Below, piece by piece: positions 1-10,271 of a stretch of 64,000 nt of DNA. Position numbers and translations under genes: made by a program. Location: contig NZ_JBMOUD010000008.1 in assembly GCF_049319665.1 (NCBI RefSeq), forward strand, positions 62,001 to 126,000. Reading direction: 5' to 3'. Every line of letters begins with the position of its first letter. Positions within the stretch are counted from its first letter, which is position 1. The stretch comes from JBMOUD01 sp049319665 (GTDB lineage: Bacteria; Pseudomonadota; Gammaproteobacteria; Enterobacterales; Enterobacteriaceae). A model generated the notes under the pieces. The model made no database searches and was not told where the DNA came from. It saw only the letters and a list, made by a program, of their open reading frames with translations.

Positions 1-1137
1 TTCGTATGCAGAAGCCATTTCTTCGATCAGTGCTTTAACGCGATCTTCGTCAGCTTTCAGTTCGTTTTTGCTGATCACTTCACCCAGCAACAAACCTACA
101 ACTACGCGACGCTTAGCCTGCTCTGCGAACAACTCGCGTGGCAATTCCAGCGCTTGTTTTTCGTTGCCACCAAAACGCTGTGCAGCCTGACGACGCAGAA
201 CGTCAACTTCACCGTCGATCAGTGCAGCTGGAACGTCGATGTCGTTAGCAGCAACCAGACCGTCGAGAACCTGAGTTTTAATACGGTTACGTACCGCGCC
301 TTTCAGCTCACGGTCCATATTTTTACGTACTTCTGCACGCAGACCATCAACAGAACCATCAGCTACGCCGAAACGCTTGATGAATTCAGCAGTCAGTTCT
401 GGCAGTTCACGCTCTTCAACTTTCTTCAGAACGATATCAAACTTAGCTGCTTTCCCTTTCAGGTTTTCAGCGTGGTAATCTTCTGGGAAGTTAACGTCGA
501 TAGTGAATTCTTCACCCGCTTTATGACCCACCAAGCCTTCTTCGAAGCCTGGGATCATGCGGCCCTGGCCCATTGCCAGAACGAAATCAGCGGCTTTGCC
601 ACCTTCGAACTCTTCACCGTCGATAGAACCGGAGAAATCAACGGTCACACGGTCTTCAGCCTGAGCTGCAGCGTCGCTGTCTTTCCAGTCAGCCTGTTGC
701 TTACGCAGAGTTTCCAGCATGGCATCAACATCAGCTTCGTTAACCTCAACAACTGGTTTCTCAACAGCGATGTTTTCCAGATCTTTCAACTCAACTTCTG
801 GGTAAACTTCAAACTCAACGGCAAAGCTGAAATCTTCACCCAACTTGTATTCACCTGGAACGTAGTTCGGTGCACCAGCTGGATTGATTTTTTCTTTGAT
901 GATCGCATCAACAAAGTTGCGTTGCATCAGATCGCCCAACACGTCCTGACGTACGGAAGCACCGTAACGTTGCTCGATGATGTGGTTTGGTACTTTGCCC
1001 TTACGGAAGCCATCGATACGAACTTTTTTAGCCACGTTGACCAGTTCGCTCTTCACTGCCTTTTCAATGCTATCAGCAGGAACAGTAATATTAATACGAC
1101 GCCCAAGGCCTTGAGTGGTTTCAACAGAAACTTGCAT
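1..1137 (-). CDS. tig: Trigger factor, ribosome-associated chaperone (3' end cut by window)
   Basis: Trigger factor binds the ribosome exit tunnel and shields and isomerises nascent chains. The reverse strand reads 379 codons from the ATG at 1137 to the window edge, beginning [14 protein letters not shown]. It contains the ribosome-docking signature GFRKGKVP in the N-terminal domain (about residues 44-51), the FKBP-type peptidyl-prolyl isomerase domain (about 150-240) and part of the C-terminal arm. The E. coli protein has 432 residues, so about 50 are missing at the edge. A perfect TATAAT for a reverse-strand promoter lies at 1318-1323. The family assignment is certain; a long forward-strand reading frame over this gene is an antisense shadow. 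Confidence 0.98.
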   Translation of the reverse strand, partial: MQVSVETTQGLGRRINITVPADSIEKAVKSELVNVAKKVRIDGFRKGKVPNHIIEQRYGASVRQDVLGDLMQRNFVDAIIKEKINPAGAPNYVPGEYKLGEDFSFAVEFEVYPEVELKDLENIAVEKPVVEVNEADVDAMLETLRKQQADWKDSDAAAQAEDRVTVDFSGSIDGEEFEGGKAADFVLAMGQGRMIPGFEEGLVGHKAGEEFTIDVNFPEDYHAENLKGKAAKFDIVLKKVEERELPELTAEFIKRFGVADGSVDGLRAEVRKNMDRELKGAVRNRIKTQVLDGLVAANDIDVPAALIDGEVDVLRRQAAQRFGGNEKQALELPRELFAEQAKRRVVVGLLLGEVISKNELKADEDRVKALIEEMASAYE

Positions 1138-1177
1138 CTTGTTACCTCAAAAAAATCACAGTGCTCGGTCAACTCCA

Positions 1178-1233
1178 GACGTCGTTCTCAAGATAAGAAG
1201 TCATCAGCAACAACTGACCTTGAAAACGACGTC
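1178..1233. repeat. Inverted repeat in the tig leader
   Basis: Two 15-base arms, 1178-1192 and 1219-1233, both ending in GACGTC on their outer sides, pair with one mismatch around a 26-base loop. The repeat starts 41 bases upstream of the tig ATG and would be in its 5' untranslated RNA if transcription begins near 1310. A smaller hairpin (GGTTCC/GGAACC, 1247-1263) precedes it. Confidence 0.55.
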
Positions 1234-1317
1234 TAAGAACCGGGACGGTTCCAATATGGAACCCTGGCCCTGTATTCAAGAGCATCCCGAAACCATTCCG
1301 GAAAAATAAGACGCGGC

Positions 1318-1323
1318 ATTATA
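1318..1323 (-). promoter_or_regulatory. Probable -10 box of the tig promoter
   Basis: The reverse strand reads TATAAT about 180 bases upstream of the tig start. A TCGACT match to the -35 consensus sits about 18 bases further upstream but is weak. The leader between this box and tig holds an inverted repeat (1178-1233). Position and orientation suit tig; no transcription data are available. Confidence 0.45.
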
Positions 1324-1470
1324 GCGATGCAACCGCGACGAGTCGAGGACGGTGATCTCACGAACAAGGTTAACTTGATCAACTCATAGAAAAATAATCT
1401 ACAAGCGGTGACGATCCCTCGCAAACATCAAGGCTGCATAAGCTTCAATTATCTTGCCGCTTAAGAAACT

Positions 1471-1494
1471 AAAAACGGCCCGAAGGCCGTTTTT
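1471..1494. terminator. Terminator downstream of bolA
   Basis: AAAAACGGCC, a CGAA loop and GGCCGTTTTT form a perfect 10-base-pair stem with A and T runs on both sides. It lies about 170 bases past the bolA stop on the reverse strand and is the first strong terminator after it. Confidence 0.85.
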
Positions 1495-1576
1495 AAAATT
1501 CGCATCTAGTAATACCGCATCTATGGCAGAAAGTTCCACAAATACCGTGATGCTACAGTCAATAAACTTCAAGACT

Positions 1577-1645
1577 CAATAACTTCAAGATGCAGGAAGG
1601 CGGTAACTGAGCCAAAAACCCTGCAACTTGAAGCATAACGGGTAT
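1577..1645. repeat. Shortened ERIC-like element
   Basis: The element reads ACTTCAAGATGCAGG at the left and CTGCAACTTGAAGCATAACGGGTAT at the right when joined across the centre. It has the ERIC outer arms but lacks the conserved central part seen in the full copy at 63450-63574. It lies between bolA and its terminator. Confidence 0.6.
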
Positions 1646-1667
1646 TATAAGATTGACGTGACTTAAA

Positions 1668-1982
1668 TTAGGCTAAAGTGCCTGCGCCGCGACAAGACGG
1701 CGAGGCCGGCACAGTGTCTTGCAAGCCTTCCCACTCTTTTAATGTATAGGTATGTAGAGCCAGGGCGTGAACGCTGCCTGCTAGCTCTTCAGCCAATACA
1801 CCGTAGATACCACGATGCCGAGCCAGGAAACGCTCACCGACGAATTTATCGCTCACCAGCACCACTTTAAAATGGCTTTCAGAGCCAGCTGGTACGTTAT
1901 GGCGGTAGCTCTCATCTGTTACCTCTAGGTACGCAGGTTCAAATGCCGCCACCAACTTTGCTTCTATTTGCTCACGAATCAT
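1668..1982 (-). CDS. bolA: BolA family transcriptional regulator
   Basis: BolA is a small stress- and stationary-phase protein that affects cell shape and works with monothiol glutaredoxins on iron-sulfur chemistry. The 104-residue product starts [16 protein letters not shown] and carries the class II KH-like fold signature [11 protein letters not shown] with the conserved GxxxxxRHR segment ([12 protein letters not shown]) near residues 49-60. E. coli BolA has 105 residues. The neighbours match the E. coli order (tig on one side, divergent yajG on the other). The C-terminal tail after about residue 90 is variable in the family. Its promoter must lie in the 385-base gap shared with yajG. Confidence 0.96.
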   Translation of the reverse strand: MIREQIEAKLVAAFEPAYLEVTDESYRHNVPAGSESHFKVVLVSDKFVGERFLARHRGIYGVLAEELAGSVHALALHTYTLKEWEGLQDTVPASPSCRGAGTLA

Positions 1983-2367
1983 AGAGATCTCCTTAACTAG
2001 ATCAGTACAACATCAACAAAAACAGCATCAGCGGAAAACTGCGCCCATTTGTTTCAATAGTAGTCGCTTTTAGACTTTTCAGTATGCCAGGGAAACAAAT
2101 TTATGCCGACCATTGATAAATTTCACAATCTGTCTGTCCAACAAACTGGCATAGCCCTAATTAGATAAGCTTAAAGCATGCCATGGAAATAAAAAGTCAC
2201 GCTATTAAATATTAGTGACGAAAAATCATGCCAAATGATGATTTTATGCACCAGTGACTCTTCCACAGTACAGCGGCAATGTTATGATGATGGCAATATT
2301 TGCGAGCATCAACCATACCAGCAACGCTGTTTTAAACACGAAAAGATGGAAAATTGAGATAATGACC
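1983..2367. other. bolA-yajG divergent promoter region
   Basis: This gap lies between two divergent genes. It is AT-rich and contains a GTCAC/GTGAC hairpin (about 2197-2220). A reading frame continues in phase upstream of yajG, but its extra N-terminus would bury the lipoprotein signal, so I treat it as non-coding. No operator is recognisable by eye. Confidence 0.5.
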
Positions 2368-2946
2368 ATGTTAAAGAAAATTATTTTCCCTGTTCTGGCA
2401 CTCTTCATGCTGGCAGGCTGCGCGACAACCAGCAATACATTGGATGTCACGCCAAAAATCGCTCTCCCAACTCAAGACCCGAGCTTGATGGGTGTAACTA
2501 TCAGTATCAATGGTGCTGACTTACGTCAGGATAAAGCCCTGGCTAAAGTTAACCGCGATGGACAGTTGATCTCCCTGACACCTTCTCGCGATCTACGCTT
2601 CCTGTTGCAAGAAGCGCTGGAGAAACAGATGACTGCTCGCGGTTATATGATTGGTCCAGATGGTGCAGTTGATCTGCAAATTGTGGTTAATACACTATTT
2701 GCTGACGTTCAGAACGGTAACTTCCGCTATAACATTACTACCCGTGCTGATGTTTCTATTATCGCTACCGCGAAAAACGGCAACAAGCAGACTAAAAACT
2801 ACCGTTCTACTTATAACGTCCAAGGCGCGCTTACTGCGACTAACGACAAAATCACCAGTGCGGTTAACTCAACGCTTGGCGACGTAATTTCAGATATGGC
2901 ACAAGACACGAGTATCAGCGACTTTATTAAAGCCAACAGTCACTAA
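2368..2946 (+). CDS. yajG: Outer-membrane lipoprotein YajG
   Basis: This is a predicted lipoprotein of unknown biochemical role, found next to ampG in enterobacteria. The chosen ATG gives 192 residues, the same length as E. coli YajG, and starts MLKKIIFPVLALFMLAGC with a lipobox LAGC and acylated Cys18. Conserved blocks include QDPSLMGVTISINGADLR and LQEALEKQMTARGYM. An in-phase start two codons earlier (MTMLKK) is possible; longer upstream starts would place the lipobox too far in. The gene precedes ampG by about 175 bases, with a strong hairpin (2961-2995) between them. Confidence 0.95.
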   Translation: MLKKIIFPVLALFMLAGCATTSNTLDVTPKIALPTQDPSLMGVTISINGADLRQDKALAKVNRDGQLISLTPSRDLRFLLQEALEKQMTARGYMIGPDGAVDLQIVVNTLFADVQNGNFRYNITTRADVSIIATAKNGNKQTKNYRSTYNVQGALTATNDKITSAVNSTLGDVISDMAQDTSISDFIKANSH

Positions 2947-2960
2947 TATACAATACGAGT

Positions 2961-2995
2961 ACGATTCAGCCCGGTAAGCTATCGGGCTGAATCGT
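2961..2995. terminator. Strong hairpin between yajG and ampG
   Basis: Two perfect 13-base arms (2961-2973 and 2983-2995, ACGATTCAGCCCG on the left) enclose a 9-base loop. No T run follows on the forward strand, so it may protect an mRNA end or attenuate read-through rather than act as a classic terminator. Confidence 0.6.
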
Positions 2996-3121
2996 GCTGA
3001 CAGACGCCAGCATTTTTGGCAACTATTTTCCCCAAGTATTCAATCCCTTCTTTATTATCTTCTATCATCCTTTATGATGCCTGTGAGCTCTCATTATTTG
3101 GACTGCAGGATCACGGATGCC

Positions 3122-4612
3122 ATGCTAAAACAGTATTTCACGATTTTTACCCAACGTAATACCGCTATCCTGCTCCTGCTAGGTTTCGCTTCAGGCCTGC
3201 CGTTGGCATTAACATCCGGCACATTACAAGCTTGGATGACCGTCGAAAATGTCAATTTAAAAACCATCGGTATTTTCTCCTTAGTCGGTCAAGCCTACGT
3301 GTTTAAATTCCTCTGGTCGCCGATGATGGACCGCTACACGCCGTCATTTTTAGGCCGCCGTCGTGGTTGGCTGATCTTGACTCAAATCCTGTTGGTTATC
3401 GCCATTTTTGCGATGGGCTATATGAACCCAGCCCAGGATCTGTTTTGGCTTGCGGCCTTGGCGGTACTGATCGCGTTTGCATCCGCATCACAAGACATTG
3501 TATTTGACGCCTATAAAACCGACCTGCTAAGTGCAGAAGAACGCGGGAATGGCGCGGCGATTTCGGTATTGGGCTACCGCCTTGCTATGCTGGTTTCTGG
3601 CGGATTAGCACTGTGGATAGCAGACCGTTATCTCGGCTGGCAACACACCTATTGGTTGATGGCGGGATTGATGCTGATTGGTCTCATCGCTACGTTACTG
3701 GCCCCTGAACCCATTAATTCACAACCAGCGCCGCGTACCATGGAAATTGCCGTGGTCGCCCCGCTGAAAGATTTCTTTGGCCGCAACAATGCCTGGCTGA
3801 TTTTATTGCTGATCGTGATGTACAAACTGGGTGACGCCTTTGCAGGCAGTCTAAGCACCACCTTCCTCATACGCGGCGTCGGTTTCGACGCTGGAGAAGT
3901 TGGCTTAATCAACAAAACCTTTGGCTTATTCGCCACGATTATCGGTGCCTTATTCGGCGGGTTACTGATGCAACGCTTAAGCCTGTTTCGGGCACTAATG
4001 ATTTTTGGCATCTTGCAAGGGGTATCTAATGCTGGTTACTGGATTTTAGCCGTTACCGATAAGCACCTTTATGCAATGGGAACTGCAATCTTCATTGAGA
4101 ATTTATGTGGGGGCATGGGAACAGCCGCTTTCGTCGCACTGTTAATGACCTTATGTAATCGTTCATTCTCTGCAACACAGTTCGCCTTATTATCGGCTTT
4201 ATCTGCCGTTGGGCGGGTTTACGTTGGGCCGATTGCCGGTTGGTTCGTTGAGGCTTACGGTTGGCCGTGGTTTTATATTTTCTCCGTCTTTGCTGCTTTG
4301 CCGGGTTTAGTCCTGCTAGCGCTATGTCGTCAAACCTTGGAATACACCCAACGGACGGACAGCTTTATGCCGCGCGCTCACTATCCACAAGCTTACCGCT
4401 GGGCATCTCGATTAATGCTTATAGGCACAGGATTGTTGATACTCTGGTTACTCGTGCTAATGACAAATGCAATCGGATTCACTCAGTTAACACAGTTGCC
4501 AAATCAGTTGATTGAAGCAGGTGCTCTGATTTGTATACTGGGTATTATCCTTGGAAGCCTGCTGGATTTTCTGGCACTGCGTAAAAAGCCAGCCGACAAG
4601 ATAGCAGGTTAA
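3122..4612 (+). CDS. ampG: Muropeptide permease AmpG
   Basis: AmpG imports GlcNAc-anhydro-muropeptides across the inner membrane for cell-wall recycling, and so supplies the signal for AmpC beta-lactamase induction where an ampR system exists. The product has 496 residues from the ATG at 3122 (MLKQYFTIF), against 491 in E. coli. It is a major facilitator superfamily protein with many hydrophobic segments and family blocks such as GFASGLPLALTSGTLQAWM and FKFLWSPMMDRY. A start 16 codons earlier is in phase but lacks family support. ampG follows yajG in the same orientation; a GC-rich hairpin at 4645-4678 follows it. Confidence 0.97.
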   Translation: MLKQYFTIFTQRNTAILLLLGFASGLPLALTSGTLQAWMTVENVNLKTIGIFSLVGQAYVFKFLWSPMMDRYTPSFLGRRRGWLILTQILLVIAIFAMGYMNPAQDLFWLAALAVLIAFASASQDIVFDAYKTDLLSAEERGNGAAISVLGYRLAMLVSGGLALWIADRYLGWQHTYWLMAGLMLIGLIATLLAPEPINSQPAPRTMEIAVVAPLKDFFGRNNAWLILLLIVMYKLGDAFAGSLSTTFLIRGVGFDAGEVGLINKTFGLFATIIGALFGGLLMQRLSLFRALMIFGILQGVSNAGYWILAVTDKHLYAMGTAIFIENLCGGMGTAAFVALLMTLCNRSFSATQFALLSALSAVGRVYVGPIAGWFVEAYGWPWFYIFSVFAALPGLVLLALCRQTLEYTQRTDSFMPRAHYPQAYRWASRLMLIGTGLLILWLLVLMTNAIGFTQLTQLPNQLIEAGALICILGIILGSLLDFLALRKKPADKIAG

Positions 4613-5267
4613 CCAAAAGGCATAACAACAACCCGACCCAACTAAGCTTTCCGGCAGGTGAAAAACCGTCGGAAAGCTCAGATAGCACAAAGCCACCAAT
4701 CACCGATCCCCGCACTATCCGACGTCATGCGCACGTTTTGCCATGATTTTGCGTCTAATCGTCGCCTGTTTGGCATGTTCACCGATAGACAAAAAACACT
4801 GAAAGACTCTACTGTAAATCGTACAGGCAATAATATTGTTACCAATTGGTTAATAAATGGTTTTTTATTATTTTTTCGCAGAACTTAATTTCTGGCACTT
4901 GTAAAATATTATTTCTAATTTACAGTTTGTTGCGGTCGAATTTTTTTTTATGATTTTATGACTCTATTCGTCACCATATTTATACAATTTGTTCACATAT
5001 TATCTACCTAACCCGAACATTAAAGAGTTCGAATTTATTAGTGCATAATGCCTATCCCTTGTTTTTGCTCGCCTAGTCGATAGGTCTACTGCAAGCCACT
5101 GTTACCACTAGGAAATTGTCACCTAACGTAACATCTGTGACTTCGTTAACATAAACTGGTGAGCGTTTACTGACAAATCCTTAAGCGTGTTTACAGTACT
5201 GCAACCTTCCCGTAAAATGCCCGCACACATGAAGCGACAAATAGAGTCCTGTTATTGAGGTCGTTAG
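4613..5267. other. Intergenic region upstream of cyoA
   Basis: This 655-base AT-rich gap holds the ampG hairpin at its left. At its right is presumably the cyo promoter region, which in relatives answers to oxygen through ArcA and Fnr, though I cannot identify those sites here. A 76-codon forward frame near 4658 has no family resemblance or good ribosome site. I see no repeat or RNA gene. Confidence 0.5.
4645..4678. terminator. Hairpin downstream of ampG
   Basis: Nine-base perfect arms (AGCTTTCCG at 4645 and CGGAAAGCT at 4670) enclose a 16-base loop 32 bases after the ampG stop. No T run follows, so intrinsic termination is uncertain. Confidence 0.5.
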
Positions 5268-6230
5268 ATGAGACTTAAGAAATACAATAAAAGTATTGGG
5301 ATGATGTTGTCCTTATTTGCATCCACTGTCTTGTTAAGTGGTTGTAATACGGCACTGATGGATCCCAAGGGAGCAATTGGGCTTGAGCAAAGAACGCTGA
5401 TACTGACTGCAATTGGTTTAATGCTGATCGTCGTCATACCTGTCATTCTTATGGCTTTCGGGTTTGCATGGAAGTATCGCGCTTCTAATACAAATGCTAA
5501 GTACAGTCCTAATTGGTCACACTCCAATAAAATCGAAGCCGTGGTTTGGACCGTTCCAATTATTATTATTGCCATCCTGGCAACGATAACTTGGAAAACC
5601 ACCCATGAACTCGATCCATTCAAACCTATCGTTAGCACTGAAAAGCAAATGACAGTTGAAGTGGTATCGCTGGACTGGAAATGGTTGTTCATTTATCCAG
5701 AACAAGGTATCGCGACAGTGAATGAGCTGGTCATCCCTAAAGATGTTCCTGTTCAGTTCAAAGTCACTTCTAACTCCGTTATGAACTCGTTCTTTATCCC
5801 TCAGTTAGGCGGACAAATCTACTCGATGGCCGGTATGCAGACTCAGTTGCACTTGATTGCAAATGAGGCGGGTACATACAAAGGTATTTCATCAAGTTAT
5901 AGCGGCCGTGGTTTCTCTGGTATGAAGTTCAATGCGATTGCAACTCCTACTCGCGCCGACTTCGACGCTTGGGTTGCAAAAGTTAAGCAGGCACCAAACC
6001 AGTTAGCCACGACCGACGATTTCAACAAACTGGCAGCAGACAGTATCGACAACCCAGTTGAATACTTCTCTACTGTAAAACCAGATTTGTTTAAAGAAAT
6101 CATTGGCAAATTCTCTCACGATATGGGGATGAATATGCCAAAAGGTCAGACAATGCCGATGCCTCAGGGCGCAGACATGAAGGGCATGGACATGGGTGAT
6201 TCGTCTCACACTGCCGGAGCCGGGGAATAA
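5268..6230 (+). CDS. cyoA: Cytochrome bo3 ubiquinol oxidase subunit II
   Basis: CyoA is subunit II of the proton-pumping quinol oxidase used at high oxygen tension. The 320-residue product has a lipoprotein signal ending LLSGC (Cys26), two membrane helices (about 45-65 and 85-110) and a periplasmic cupredoxin-like domain with [16 protein letters not shown]. The copper-A ligands of cytochrome c oxidases are absent, as expected for quinol oxidases. The C-terminus is rich in methionine, glycine and proline (about 288-314), which the E. coli protein also shows in weaker form. It heads the cyoABCDE operon, with cyoB starting three bases after its stop. Confidence 0.98.
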   Translation: MRLKKYNKSIGMMLSLFASTVLLSGCNTALMDPKGAIGLEQRTLILTAIGLMLIVVIPVILMAFGFAWKYRASNTNAKYSPNWSHSNKIEAVVWTVPIIIIAILATITWKTTHELDPFKPIVSTEKQMTVEVVSLDWKWLFIYPEQGIATVNELVIPKDVPVQFKVTSNSVMNSFFIPQLGGQIYSMAGMQTQLHLIANEAGTYKGISSSYSGRGFSGMKFNAIATPTRADFDAWVAKVKQAPNQLATTDDFNKLAADSIDNPVEYFSTVKPDLFKEIIGKFSHDMGMNMPKGQTMPMPQGADMKGMDMGDSSHTAGAGE

Positions 6231-6233
6231 AAG

Positions 6234-8225
6234 ATGTTGGGAAAATTATCGCTAAGTGACATTCCATTTGACGTGCCGATCGTCATGGTCACAGTTGCCT
6301 GTATTATTATCGGCGGTATAGCGTTACTTGCTGCTATCACTTATTTCGGTAAGTGGAAGTATCTATGGTCCGAGTGGCTTACGTCAGTCGACCACAAAAA
6401 ACTCGGTATCATGTACATCATTCTGGCTTGCGTTATGTTACTGCGTGGCTTTGCCGACGCCATCATGATGCGTAGTCAACAGGTTCTGGCTTCTGCCGGA
6501 GAACCTGGATTCCTACCACCTCATCACTACGACCAAATCTTTACCGCACACGGCGTGATCATGATCTTCTTCATGGCGATGCCTTTCGTAATTGGTCTGA
6601 TGAACGTAGTGGTTCCGTTGCAAATCGGTGCACGTGACGTTGCCTTCCCGTTCCTGAACAACATCAGCTTCTGGTTTACCGCCGTTGCTGTCGTGCTGAT
6701 CAACATCTCTCTAGGTGTTGGTGAGTTTGCTCAGACCGGTTGGTTAGCTTATCCACCGCTTTCTGGTAAGGAATACAGCCCGGGTGTCGGGGTCGATTAC
6801 TGGATCTGGAGTCTACAGATATCCGGTATTGGTACCTTGCTGACCGGTGTTAACTTCTTCGCGACCATTCTGAAAATGCGTGCCCCTGGCATGCCATTGA
6901 TGAAAATGCCTGTATTTACCTGGGCCGCGCTGTGTACTAACGTGCTGATTATCGTTTCCTTCCCGATTCTGACCGTTACTGTTGCACTTCTGACTCTTGA
7001 CCGCTATCTGGGCACCCATTTCTTCACCAATGATATGGGCGGCAACATGATGATGTACATCAACCTGATTTGGGCCTGGGGCCATCCGGAAGTGTATATC
7101 CTTATTCTGCCAGTATTCGGCGTGTTCTCTGAAGTTACCGCGACCTTCTCTAAAAAACGTTTGTTCGGCTACACCTCGCTGGTATGGGCAACCATCGCCA
7201 TCACCGTGTTGTCCTTCATCGTTTGGCTGCACCACTTCTTCACCATGGGTTCAGGCGCTAACGTCAATGCCTTCTTCGGTATTATGACGATGATTATTTC
7301 CATCCCAACTGGGGTGAAAATCTTCAACTGGCTGTTCACCATGTATCAAGGCCGTATCACGCTGAACGCAGCAATGCTGTGGACCGTTGGCTTCATCATT
7401 ACCTTCTCTGTGGGTGGGATGACCGGGGTTCTGCTGGCTGTACCAGGCGCTGACTTCGTGCTGCATAACAGCTTGTTCCTGATTGCACACTTCCATAACG
7501 TCATTATCGGTGGTGTAGTATTCGGTTGCTTCGCTGGTCTGACTTACTGGTTCCCTAAATCTTTCGGCTTCACGCTGAATGAGAAGTGGGGTGTACGTTC
7601 ATTCTGGTTCTGGATCATTGGCTTCTTCACTGCCTTCATGCCGCTGTACGCATTAGGCTTTATGGGGATGACTCGTCGTCTGAGCCAAGATATCGATCCA
7701 CAGTTCCACCCTCTGCTGGTTGTTGCTGCTTGTGGTGCTGCTCTGATTGCCTGCGGTATCCTGTGCCAAGTCATCATGATTTGGGTCAGCGTCCGTGACC
7801 GTGAGCAAAACCGTGACCTGACCGGTGACCCATGGGGTGCACGTACTCTGGAGTGGGCAACCTCTTCTCCTCCTCCGTTCTATAACTTTGCTGTTGTGCC
7901 AACCATTCACGACCGCGACGAGTTCTGGGACATGAAAGAGAAAGGGACTGCTTACAAGAAACCTGCGAAATATGAAAAAATTCATATGCCTAAAAACAGC
8001 GGTGCCGGTATTGTTATCGCCGCATTCAGCCTGTTCTTCGGTTTCGCAGCAATCTGGGATATCTGGTGGTTGGTGATCGTTAGCTTCATCGGCATCATTG
8101 TTACCTGGATTGCCAAAAGCTTCGACGAAGATGTTGATTACTATGTGCCAGTAGAAGAAGTTGAGCGCATCGAAAACCAACATTATGAACAAATCAGCAA
8201 AGCGGGCGTGAAACATGTCAACTGA
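6234..8225 (+). CDS. cyoB: Cytochrome bo3 ubiquinol oxidase subunit I
   Basis: CyoB is the catalytic subunit carrying low-spin haem b, haem o3 and copper B, where oxygen is reduced and protons are pumped. The product has 663 residues, as in E. coli. The metal-ligand motifs are visible: TAHGVIM (haem b His), [12 protein letters not shown] (copper B His and the cross-linked Tyr), WLHHFF (two copper B His) and [14 protein letters not shown] (haem o3 and b His). About 15 hydrophobic segments are present. The 3' end overlaps cyoC by 11 bases, consistent with coupled translation. Confidence 0.99.
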   Translation: MLGKLSLSDIPFDVPIVMVTVACIIIGGIALLAAITYFGKWKYLWSEWLTSVDHKKLGIMYIILACVMLLRGFADAIMMRSQQVLASAGEPGFLPPHHYDQIFTAHGVIMIFFMAMPFVIGLMNVVVPLQIGARDVAFPFLNNISFWFTAVAVVLINISLGVGEFAQTGWLAYPPLSGKEYSPGVGVDYWIWSLQISGIGTLLTGVNFFATILKMRAPGMPLMKMPVFTWAALCTNVLIIVSFPILTVTVALLTLDRYLGTHFFTNDMGGNMMMYINLIWAWGHPEVYILILPVFGVFSEVTATFSKKRLFGYTSLVWATIAITVLSFIVWLHHFFTMGSGANVNAFFGIMTMIISIPTGVKIFNWLFTMYQGRITLNAAMLWTVGFIITFSVGGMTGVLLAVPGADFVLHNSLFLIAHFHNVIIGGVVFGCFAGLTYWFPKSFGFTLNEKWGVRSFWFWIIGFFTAFMPLYALGFMGMTRRLSQDIDPQFHPLLVVAACGAALIACGILCQVIMIWVSVRDREQNRDLTGDPWGARTLEWATSSPPPFYNFAVVPTIHDRDEFWDMKEKGTAYKKPAKYEKIHMPKNSGAGIVIAAFSLFFGFAAIWDIWWLVIVSFIGIIVTWIAKSFDEDVDYYVPVEEVERIENQHYEQISKAGVKHVN

Positions 8226-8829
8226 TTCTCTGACTAACCACAGCGCGGCCCATGCAGAGCATGGGCACCACGATGCGGGTGAGACCAAAGTCTTTGGCTT
8301 CTGGATCTACCTGATGAGCGACTGCGTATTGTTTGCGAGCCTGTTCGCAACTTTCGCAGTGCTAGTACACGGGACCGCTGGCGGTCCCACTGGTAAAGAT
8401 ATTTTTGAACTGCCATTCGTTTTGGTAGAAACCTTCTGCCTGCTGTTCAGTAGTATTACCTACGGAATGGCAATGCTGGGCATGAATAAAGGAAGCGTAT
8501 CCGCTGTTAAAGGCTGGTTGTTCCTGACTTTCCTGTTTGGTTTAGGCTTCATCGCGATGGAAATGTATGAATTCCATCACCTGATTGCTGAAGGTTTCGG
8601 TCCAGAGCGTAGCGGGTTCCTGTCTGCCTTCTTTACCTTAGTCGGTACCCACGGTCTGCACGTAACCTGCGGTCTGATTTGGATCATCTTGATGATTGTC
8701 CAGGTAAGCCGTCGTGGTTTGACCCCAGTTAACCGCACGCGTCTGATGTGTCTGAGCCTGTTCTGGCACTTCCTTGACGTTGTATGGATTTGTGTATTCA
8801 CCGTTGTTTACTTAATGGGAGCCATGTAA
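8215..8829 (+). CDS. cyoC: Cytochrome bo3 ubiquinol oxidase subunit III
   Basis: CyoC is a five-helix membrane subunit that stabilises the bo3 oxidase. It has 204 residues, matching the family, with conserved blocks [20 protein letters not shown] and [18 protein letters not shown]. Its N-terminus is hydrophilic and His-rich. The start lies inside the end of cyoB and its stop codon TAA overlaps the cyoD start by one base. Confidence 0.98.
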   Translation: MSTDSLTNHSAAHAEHGHHDAGETKVFGFWIYLMSDCVLFASLFATFAVLVHGTAGGPTGKDIFELPFVLVETFCLLFSSITYGMAMLGMNKGSVSAVKGWLFLTFLFGLGFIAMEMYEFHHLIAEGFGPERSGFLSAFFTLVGTHGLHVTCGLIWIILMIVQVSRRGLTPVNRTRLMCLSLFWHFLDVVWICVFTVVYLMGAM

Positions 8830-9161
8830 TGAGCCACTCTGCAACATCCCATGGCGGCGCAAGTCACGGTAGTCTGAAGTCTTACCTGATCGGCTTTATC
8901 CTGTCAGTGATCCTGACGGTGATCCCGTTTGCCATGGTTATGAGCGATACAGCTTCGCACTCACTGATCATCGGTACCGTGGTTGCTTCAGCGGTTATCC
9001 AGATTGTTGTGCATCTGGTGTTCTTCCTGCATATGAATACTTCATCGGAAGAGCGCTGGAACCTGGTGGCGCTACTGTTCACCGCCGTGATTATCTTTAT
9101 CGTCGTTGTGGGTTCACTCTGGATTATGTACAACCTCAACGTCAATATGATGGTCAGTTAA
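8829..9161 (+). CDS. cyoD: Cytochrome bo3 ubiquinol oxidase subunit IV
   Basis: CyoD is a small three-helix subunit that assists copper B binding during oxidase assembly. The start at 8829 ([14 protein letters not shown]) overlaps the cyoC stop as TAATG and gives 110 residues, against 109 in E. coli. A longer in-phase frame begins inside cyoC but is not supported. The block [18 protein letters not shown] is characteristic. cyoE starts 14 bases after its stop. Confidence 0.97.
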   Translation: MSHSATSHGGASHGSLKSYLIGFILSVILTVIPFAMVMSDTASHSLIIGTVVASAVIQIVVHLVFFLHMNTSSEERWNLVALLFTAVIIFIVVVGSLWIMYNLNVNMMVS

Positions 9162-9175
9162 AAGCCGAGCTGCAT

Positions 9176-10066
9176 GTGATGATTAAGAAATACCTGCAAG
9201 TAACTAAGCCAGGAATTATTTTCGGTAATTTAATTTCTGTCGTCGGGGGATTCCTCCTTGCTTCCAAAGGAAGCATTGATTTCCCCCTCTTTCTCGCTGC
9301 ATTTGTTGGCGTCTCGTTGGTCGTCGCGTCTGGTTGTGTATTTAACAACTACATCGACCGCGACATCGACAAGGTAATGGAAAGAACGAAGAACCGAGTT
9401 CTGGTAAAAGGACTTATTCCGCCGAAGACAACCCTGGTTTACGCTACCATTTTGGGTATTTTGGGCTTTGTGTTGCTGTACGTCGGGGCAAACCCGCTGT
9501 CCATGTGGCTTGCTGTAATGGGATTTGTGGTTTATGTCGGGGTTTATAGCCTGTACATGAAACGCCATTCTGTTTACGGCACGCTCATCGGCAGCTTGTC
9601 CGGTGCGGCACCGCCGGTTATTGGTTACTGTGCCGTTTCTGGCCAGTTCGATACCGGCGCCGCTATCCTATTGTTGATCTTTGCCTTGTGGCAGATGCCG
9701 CATTCTTATGCGATTGCTATCTTCCGCTTCAAAGATTACCAGGCAGCGAATATTCCGGTTCTGCCGGTAGTAAAAGGTATCTCTGTCGCTAAACACCATA
9801 TCACGCTCTATATTGTGGCGTTTATGGTAGCGACGCTGATGCTGACGCTGAGCGGTTACGCAGGTTACAAATATTTAATCGTTGCAGCTGCGGTAAGCGT
9901 TTGGTGGCTCGGTATGGCCTTACGAGGCTATAAAACAGAAAATGACAGCCTGTGGGCAAGAAAGCTGTTCGCTTTCTCCATCGTGGCAATCACTTCTCTG
10001 AGCGTGATGATGTCTATCGACTTCAACACCGCCGCACCAAGTTCGCTGTTGACCTACGTTTGGTAA
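9176..10066 (+). CDS. cyoE: Protohaem IX farnesyltransferase (haem O synthase)
   Basis: CyoE transfers a farnesyl group from farnesyl diphosphate to haem B, making haem O for the oxidase; farnesyl diphosphate comes from IspA, also in this window. The 296-residue UbiA-family membrane protein has the Asp-rich motif [15 protein letters not shown] (about 59-73) and the second family block [24 protein letters not shown]. The start is GTG at 9176, with an ATG as the next codon; either could be used. It ends the cyo operon and is followed by a strong terminator. Confidence 0.97.
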   Translation: MMIKKYLQVTKPGIIFGNLISVVGGFLLASKGSIDFPLFLAAFVGVSLVVASGCVFNNYIDRDIDKVMERTKNRVLVKGLIPPKTTLVYATILGILGFVLLYVGANPLSMWLAVMGFVVYVGVYSLYMKRHSVYGTLIGSLSGAAPPVIGYCAVSGQFDTGAAILLLIFALWQMPHSYAIAIFRFKDYQAANIPVLPVVKGISVAKHHITLYIVAFMVATLMLTLSGYAGYKYLIVAAAVSVWWLGMALRGYKTENDSLWARKLFAFSIVAITSLSVMMSIDFNTAAPSSLLTYVW

Positions 10067-10085
10067 TCCCAAACTGAGCGTCACA

Positions 10086-10117
10086 AAAATGGCCAGTAGC
10101 AATACTGGCCATTTTTT
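10086..10117 (+). terminator. cyo operon terminator
   Basis: AAAAATGGCCAGTA, a short loop and TACTGGCCATTTTTTT form a stem with a following T run, 20 bases after the cyoE stop. Confidence 0.92.
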
Positions 10118-10271
10118 TCGCTCACGTTTTTCCAGTAGCATGTACGACGAGATATCACCACCCATAGCTCCCCTGCCCTGGCAATAGTAGAAATATCTGC
10201 TAAACATCGAGCAATTTACCCCATCGAGAGAAAAAGATTACAATGCTGCTGTTTGTAATTTTGAGGCTGCA

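Larger units (their letters stand above)
1138..1667. other. tig-bolA intergenic region
   Basis: This 530-base gap holds, in order, the tig leader inverted repeat, the probable tig promoter, a bidirectional hairpin terminator (1471-1494) and a shortened ERIC element (about 1577-1645). Short reading frames present here have no convincing start context or family resemblance, so I call no gene. Confidence 0.6.

Noticed and set aside
154..1236. Forward-strand 360-codon open frame
   Set aside because: It is antisense to tig, which has full family conservation on the other strand; the product resembles nothing known.
7653..8288. Reverse-strand 211-codon open frame
   Set aside because: It lies entirely antisense to cyoB and the cyoC start; its composition is that of a shadow frame.
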